Positions 6,559 to 9,413 of a stretch of 9,413 nucleotides of DNA are shown here, piece after piece. The position numbers and the translations under genes were made by a program. The stretch is taken from contig JAYRHW010000179.1 in assembly GCA_041907145.1 (NCBI GenBank), positions 1 through 9,413 of the forward strand. The letters run 5' to 3'. Source of the stretch: JAFLCA01 sp041907145 (GTDB lineage Bacteria; Bdellovibrionota_C; UBA2361; JAFLCA01). Under the pieces are notes generated by a model. It saw only the letters and a program-made list of their open reading frames with translations. It was not told the origin of the DNA and ran no database searches. How positions within the stretch are numbered: the stretch's first letter is position 1; each line of letters starts with the position of its first letter.

Positions 6559-7833
6559 GTGTCCTCGCTGATCTCTATAAACAGCAACATTGCGGCTAAA
6601 TCAGCTGAGCGTCGACTCTCGCGCGCGAGTGATGAGCTATCGTCTTCGCTTGCACGGCTATCCTCCGGGCTGCGAATCAATAGAGCCTCCGATGATGCGG
6701 CAGGATTGGCGATTGCCGATCGTCTGCGAAGCGACCAGCGCCTCTATGGCGGAGCACGGCGAAACCTCAGCGATGCTCTTTCGCTTGTAGGCATCGCTTC
6801 AGGGACTCTGGAACAGCAGGTGAGCATCCTGCAGCGAACCATCGAACTGGCTGAACAAAGCTCTAACGGAACGCTGTCTTCAACTCAGCGGCGAGCGCTT
6901 CAAGAAGAGTACTCAAAATTAGTCCAGGAGTTCGGAAGACTCGGAGATACTTCAGAGTTTAACGGCCTGTCGCTACTGCTCGGAGGCAGGAATGGCAAGC
7001 AAAGCAGTTTCAATATTCAGTCAGGAATATCAGGTGGGTCAGCAAGCCTCTTTTCCGTCAGTGCTCCGGATACTGGTTCAGTAAGCGGCATTGTCGACCT
7101 TGCCCTGAGTTATTATTCCACCGCAGGCGCGCAGGCGAGCGACTTGTTCACGGTATACGCAGCTGCGCCGGATGACATTTCATTTGACACCCTCTCCAGT
7201 CTATTTCAGAACCAATTGCTGAAGCGCACAGTTCAGGGCTCGGATGGATTGTCCCATACGGTATACATTGGAGTGATAGGCAACACTGTTGATAACAAGC
7301 CGCTCTTTGCAGCCTATGAGGAGATTGCTGGAGCCTCGACTACCTATCGACGTGCCGGGCTTGCAAACTTTGCCGGAACCGTCAGTACCGAAAGTGGTGC
7401 GCTCCTCGATACCAATCCCGCTGCCGTGGGTTTTACAACGGGTTCCTATACCTTCTCCGTAAACCTCGAGGGAATTAGATTCTTTGATACTCGCAACAAT
7501 TCAAGCAAATCAGCTACCGCAATCGACTTCTCGGGAGTCGAGAATAGGACTCGCGCGCTGCAGGCGCTTTCTATTTCAACGCAGCGTCTAGCTCAGCTCA
7601 GTGACTTCCGCGGCCAATTGGGAGCCTTTGAGAGCCGCCTTTACTCTGCTTCGACAGTGGCAGACGCCTCTCGAGATGCCGTTACTGCCGCGGAAAGTCG
7701 CATAAGAAATGTCGATGTTGCGTCCGAGGCAACTACGATGATGCGAACGCAAATTCTACAGCAAACAGGCGCTGCTGTACTTGCTCAAGCCAATCAGATA
7801 CCAGTCTTGGCGCTGAGGCTATTGCGTGGCTAG
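6559..7833 (+). CDS. Flagellin
   Basis: It is the subunit of the flagellar filament, exported and polymerised outside the cell. The N-terminal D0/D1 region is clear: SLISINSNIAAKSAERRL at residues 3-20, LARLSSGLRINRASDDAAGL at 31-50, LQRTIELAEQ at 91-100 and EFNGLSLL at 133-140. The C-terminal D1/D0 region has RIRNVDVASEATTMMRTQIL (381-400) and AAVLAQANQ (405-413). The variable part (about 145-335) is a modest surface domain. The protein is 424 aa if begun at GTG 6559, which puts the INSN motif at the usual distance from the start; ACGGA about eight bases upstream is a weak ribosome site. The frame extends to GTG 6514, which would add 15 atypical residues and has no ribosome site. The tail (PVLALRLLRG) departs slightly from the common SVLSLL ending. 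It is divergent from the ECF operon and convergent with the FlgM-like gene. Confidence 0.95.
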   Translation: MSSLISINSNIAAKSAERRLSRASDELSSSLARLSSGLRINRASDDAAGLAIADRLRSDQRLYGGARRNLSDALSLVGIASGTLEQQVSILQRTIELAEQSSNGTLSSTQRRALQEEYSKLVQEFGRLGDTSEFNGLSLLLGGRNGKQSSFNIQSGISGGSASLFSVSAPDTGSVSGIVDLALSYYSTAGAQASDLFTVYAAAPDDISFDTLSSLFQNQLLKRTVQGSDGLSHTVYIGVIGNTVDNKPLFAAYEEIAGASTTYRRAGLANFAGTVSTESGALLDTNPAAVGFTTGSYTFSVNLEGIRFFDTRNNSSKSATAIDFSGVENRTRALQALSISTQRLAQLSDFRGQLGAFESRLYSASTVADASRDAVTAAESRIRNVDVASEATTMMRTQILQQTGAAVLAQANQIPVLALRLLRG

Positions 7834-7872
7834 TTCTCCTAGTCCGATATTCACGGCAATCGATCGCTGCAG

Positions 7873-7912
7873 AAAAAAAATGAGGGGCGCGGATATCATA
7901 TCCACGCCCCTC
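7873..7912 (-). terminator. Intrinsic terminator of the FlgM-like gene
   Basis: Arms GAGGGGCG (7882-7889) and CGCCCCTC (7905-7912) enclose GGATA/TATCC with one C/A mismatch, giving a long GC-rich stem with a very small loop. The run of eight A at 7873-7880 becomes eight U when read leftward, making a textbook terminator for the minus-strand gene ending at 7933. Rightward there is only GAAACTGCAG after the stem, so it would stop flagellin transcripts less efficiently, although the hairpin would still protect their 3' end. CTGCAG occurs on both flanks. Confidence 0.88.
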
Positions 7913-7932
7913 GAAACTGCAGAGCCCTTTTT

Positions 7933-8208
7933 CTAAACGAATAACTCTCTAGCCAGGGCCGAAGCGACTTCCCGAGTATTCGGGGAGTAGCTGCCGTCTG
8001 ACACTTGTTTCCTTAGACGTGCAACTTTCTCTTGTCGCTCTGCCTCAGTTGGTTCTCCTTGAACTTTCCCCAAGTTCGCATCGACTTCTACGGCTTCCGA
8101 ACTTTTTGGGCTCGAAGCTTCCTGTGTTGTTTCAGCGCTTTTTGTGGCGGGAGTTTTCGCGGAAAGACTATTCGAAGAGAATAGCCTTACAATGGCATCA
8201 ATGTTCAT
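7933..8208 (-). CDS. flgM: FlgM-like anti-sigma-28 factor, 91 aa
   Basis: FlgM binds the flagellar sigma factor FliA (sigma-28) in the cytoplasm and is exported once the hook is complete, releasing late flagellar transcription. The sequence fits this: it is 91 aa, close to the usual FlgM size, with a polar, Ser/Thr/Ala-rich, probably disordered first half. A C-terminal helical segment at about 58-90 (EKVARLRKQVSDGSYSPN, then ALARELF) resembles the FlgM pattern of a helix, an N/D-G-x-Y turn and a second helix that contacts sigma-28. The start ATG 8208 has GAGGTG seven bases upstream. The gene sits tail-to-tail with the flagellin. Assignment is by pattern and neighbourhood; the N-terminus (MNIDAIVRLF) is not diagnostic, and no fliA lies in the window. 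Confidence 0.7.
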   Translation of the reverse strand: MNIDAIVRLFSSNSLSAKTPATKSAETTQEASSPKSSEAVEVDANLGKVQGEPTEAERQEKVARLRKQVSDGSYSPNTREVASALARELFV

Positions 8209-8327
8209 GACACACCTCGTCCTTGACAGTAGATTCCAAGCGGGCCTGACCCCAATTCAGAATCTTTGGTTTCCAATTTCGACCATCCTTGGCCAATGAC
8301 GAGAATCCTTTCTGCACCTGAAAAGTC

Positions 8328-8384
8328 GGTTAAGCCCCAAAATATCTTGAACAAATAATTTGACGCCCTTTTGTTTGCTTAACC
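8328..8384. repeat. 8-bp inverted repeat upstream of rlmH
   Basis: GGTTAAGC at 8328-8335 and GCTTAACC at 8377-8384 are perfect inverted copies separated by 41 nt. The right copy overlaps the putative -35 of rlmH. It could be a pair of regulator half-sites or chance. The rest of the 8209-8413 intergenic stretch shows no other structure and no small gene that I can support. Confidence 0.3.
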
Positions 8385-8404
8385 CATTGATCTGCGGGCA
8401 TAAT
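8375..8404 (+). promoter_or_regulatory. Possible sigma-70 promoter of rlmH
   Basis: TTGCTT (8375-8380) and CATAAT (8399-8404) are separated by 18 nt and resemble -35 and -10 boxes. Transcription would begin at about 8410-8412, almost on the ATG at 8414, so the message would be leaderless or nearly so. This agrees with the lack of a ribosome site before that ATG. Confidence 0.35.
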
Positions 8405-8413
8405 TCTACACCT

Positions 8414-8884
8414 ATGGCGGGTCCCGGAATTAAGATTATTAGCGTCGGTAAAATCAAGCAGGACTTCGTGCTAGCTGGCGAAGAGCAATACCTCACCCGT
8501 TTGCGATCCTTTGCCGATTTTGAGCTTGTCGAGGTTCCTGCGCAGTCAGAACATCCGGAGTCAGTGATGAAGGAGCTGGAGGCTAAGGCCGTACTTTCAA
8601 AGGTCGAACAAGGGGAATATCTCATAATTCTTGATGAGTCTGGCAAATCTATGACATCGCAGCAGATGGCTAGCTGGCTGCAGGGTCTATGGAACCAAGG
8701 CCGGTCGCAGTTGTGCTTCGCTATTGGCGGTTCGTTCGGATGGGATGCCTCGGTCAAGACCAAGGCTCAGGCAGTGTTATCGCTTTCACCAATGACTTTT
8801 ACCTATCAGATGACGCGATTAATTCTTATAGAGCAGCTTTACAGGGCAATGACCATCTTGAAGGGTATCGCCTATCACAAGTAG
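8414..8884 (+). CDS. rlmH: 23S rRNA (pseudouridine1915-N3)-methyltransferase RlmH
   Basis: RlmH is a SPOUT-class enzyme that uses S-adenosylmethionine to methylate N3 of pseudouridine 1915 in helix 69 of 23S rRNA, acting on assembled 70S ribosomes. The 156-aa length equals the family norm (155 in E. coli). The family landmarks are in order: an N-terminal strand KIISVGK (7-13), LIILDESGKSMTSQQMA (70-86), the knotted cofactor-binding region with FAIGGSFGW (102-110), then LSLSPMTFTYQMTRLILIEQLYRA (122-145 overall) and the terminal YHK (154-156). I place the start at ATG 8414 because the family begins just before the first strand; the frame extends to TTG 8360, which adds an unlikely leader. It is apparently the first gene of a short operon with the gene 17 bp downstream. 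Confidence 0.95.
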   Translation: MAGPGIKIISVGKIKQDFVLAGEEQYLTRLRSFADFELVEVPAQSEHPESVMKELEAKAVLSKVEQGEYLIILDESGKSMTSQQMASWLQGLWNQGRSQLCFAIGGSFGWDASVKTKAQAVLSLSPMTFTYQMTRLILIEQLYRAMTILKGIAYHK

Positions 8885-8901
8885 AATTGAAGCCAAGCAC
8901 C

Positions 8902-9387
8902 ATGGGAAAAATTAAGAAATTCGCCACCCTGAATATCCGCAAAATTACCGGCGGAAAGGATCCCGTTCATCTCGTAGAGGAATTCATCCTGCGCCGGGGG
9001 TTTGACCCCGACGAGTGTCAAAAGGAAAAGAGCGCAGAAAACGCTCGCTGGATGATCTCTTTGGGCGCCGAGGAGGAATTGGAAATCCTAGTTGAGGGTC
9101 TAAAAGTCCCTCAAGAGACTACCATTTACATGGGAGTCAATATTGCCACCGTCCCAGTTCGCGGCGCGACGGAAATGCTGGCAGCGGCACTCGAAATCGC
9201 CGATGGACTCGTCGGAATCAAAGTTAGCCTGGTCGGTCACTACATCGTGCTCAGTTCCAGCTTAGGGGCCGCGGGCATTTCACTCGAGGATCTCGACTAT
9301 CACTTCAAGCTTATCGCTGCACAACAGCAGTGGTTCAAAGACGCTCTGGCTGATGAATTAGGTTGGGATACCCTGCCTGAGGACTAA
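8902..9387 (+). CDS. Hypothetical protein, possibly YbjN-like, 161 aa
   Basis: The likely start is ATG 8902, 17 bp after rlmH stops; TTG 8887 is a weaker alternative, and the upstream part of the open frame is only the shadow of rlmH. GAAG nine bases upstream is a poor ribosome site, so translation may depend on coupling to rlmH. Residues 1-50 are basic and polar. Residues 50-80 and 103-122 form strand-rich segments (ISLGAEEELEILVEG; IKVSLVGHYIVLSSSL). Helices at 87-101 and 127-152 complete an alpha/beta pattern that recalls the YbjN / type III chaperone-like fold: a helix, a strand pair ending in VLSSSL, then a helix beginning ISLEDLDYHF. That resemblance is structural impression, not a sequence match I can verify. 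The protein is soluble, acidic at the C-terminus and has no catalytic motif. The gene ends 26 bp before the window does, and nothing further is visible there. Confidence 0.75.
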   Translation: MGKIKKFATLNIRKITGGKDPVHLVEEFILRRGFDPDECQKEKSAENARWMISLGAEEELEILVEGLKVPQETTIYMGVNIATVPVRGATEMLAAALEIADGLVGIKVSLVGHYIVLSSSLGAAGISLEDLDYHFKLIAAQQQWFKDALADELGWDTLPED

Positions 9388-9413
9388 GGGTTCTCTCAAG
9401 TCATTTCCCCCTA

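Noticed and set aside
8060..8069. Third exact TGAACTTTCC, on the plus strand inside the FlgM-like gene
   Set aside because: No TCTAAG or similar box follows at 10-17 nt, and the bases simply encode the Gly-Lys-Val-Gln stretch of the protein, so coincidence is the likelier explanation.
8257..8763. 168-codon minus-strand open frame overlapping rlmH
   Set aside because: About 350 bp of it is antisense to rlmH, the composition (many Cys, Pro and Ser) is unlike a real protein, and there is no supporting ribosome site or family.
8689..8901. Upstream extension of the last gene's frame within rlmH
   Set aside because: It overlaps about 200 bp of rlmH in another frame, and its sequence is unlike the downstream protein. 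The ATG at 8902 directly after rlmH is a more natural start.

Overview
The window looks like chromosomal DNA of a flagellated, Gram-negative-type bacterium with GC a little above one half. The indicators are a flagellin, a FlgM-like protein, an ECF sigma factor of the envelope-stress promoter type, a membrane-anchored von Willebrand A (VWA) protein of the YfbK family, and the housekeeping gene rlmH. I cannot name the phylum. There is no IS element, tRNA, rRNA, CRISPR array or phage gene.

Layout. Positions 2-217 probably hold the 3' end of a gene entering from the left. Positions 320-3304 hold three uncharacterised genes: a 372-aa soluble protein (+), a 331-aa helical protein (-) whose 3' end overlaps it by 11 bp, and a divergent 248-aa protein (+) with two membrane helices and coiled-coil-like segments. 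Six bases after that gene stops comes the 3' end of a minus-strand pair. This pair is an ECF sigma factor (start near 6285) followed, with a 4-bp ATGA overlap, by a 789-aa protein. The long protein fuses a cytoplasmic anti-sigma-like segment, one membrane helix, a long linker, and a VWA domain with an intact metal site plus the YfbK C-terminal domain. Transcribed away from the sigma gene is a flagellin (6559-7833, +). A FlgM-like gene (7933-8208, -) converges on the flagellin, with a strong intrinsic terminator in the gap. On the right, rlmH (8414-8884, +) is followed after 17 bp by a 161-aa possibly YbjN-like gene.

How the parts may work together. The most interesting region is the sigma/flagellin divergent interval. 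The motif TGAACTTTCC followed by TCTAAG occurs there twice, once facing each gene. The copy facing the sigma gene has the geometry of an ECF promoter (GAACTT, 16 nt, TCTAA). The copy facing the flagellin has both boxes but a spacer 3 nt shorter. This suggests an autoregulated sigma/anti-sigma pair with a VWA domain outside the inner membrane, possibly linked to flagellin expression. The flagellin would then lie between two sigma-control modules, the ECF/anti-ECF pair and a FlgM-like protein. The link is inference from motifs and gene order; there is no expression evidence.
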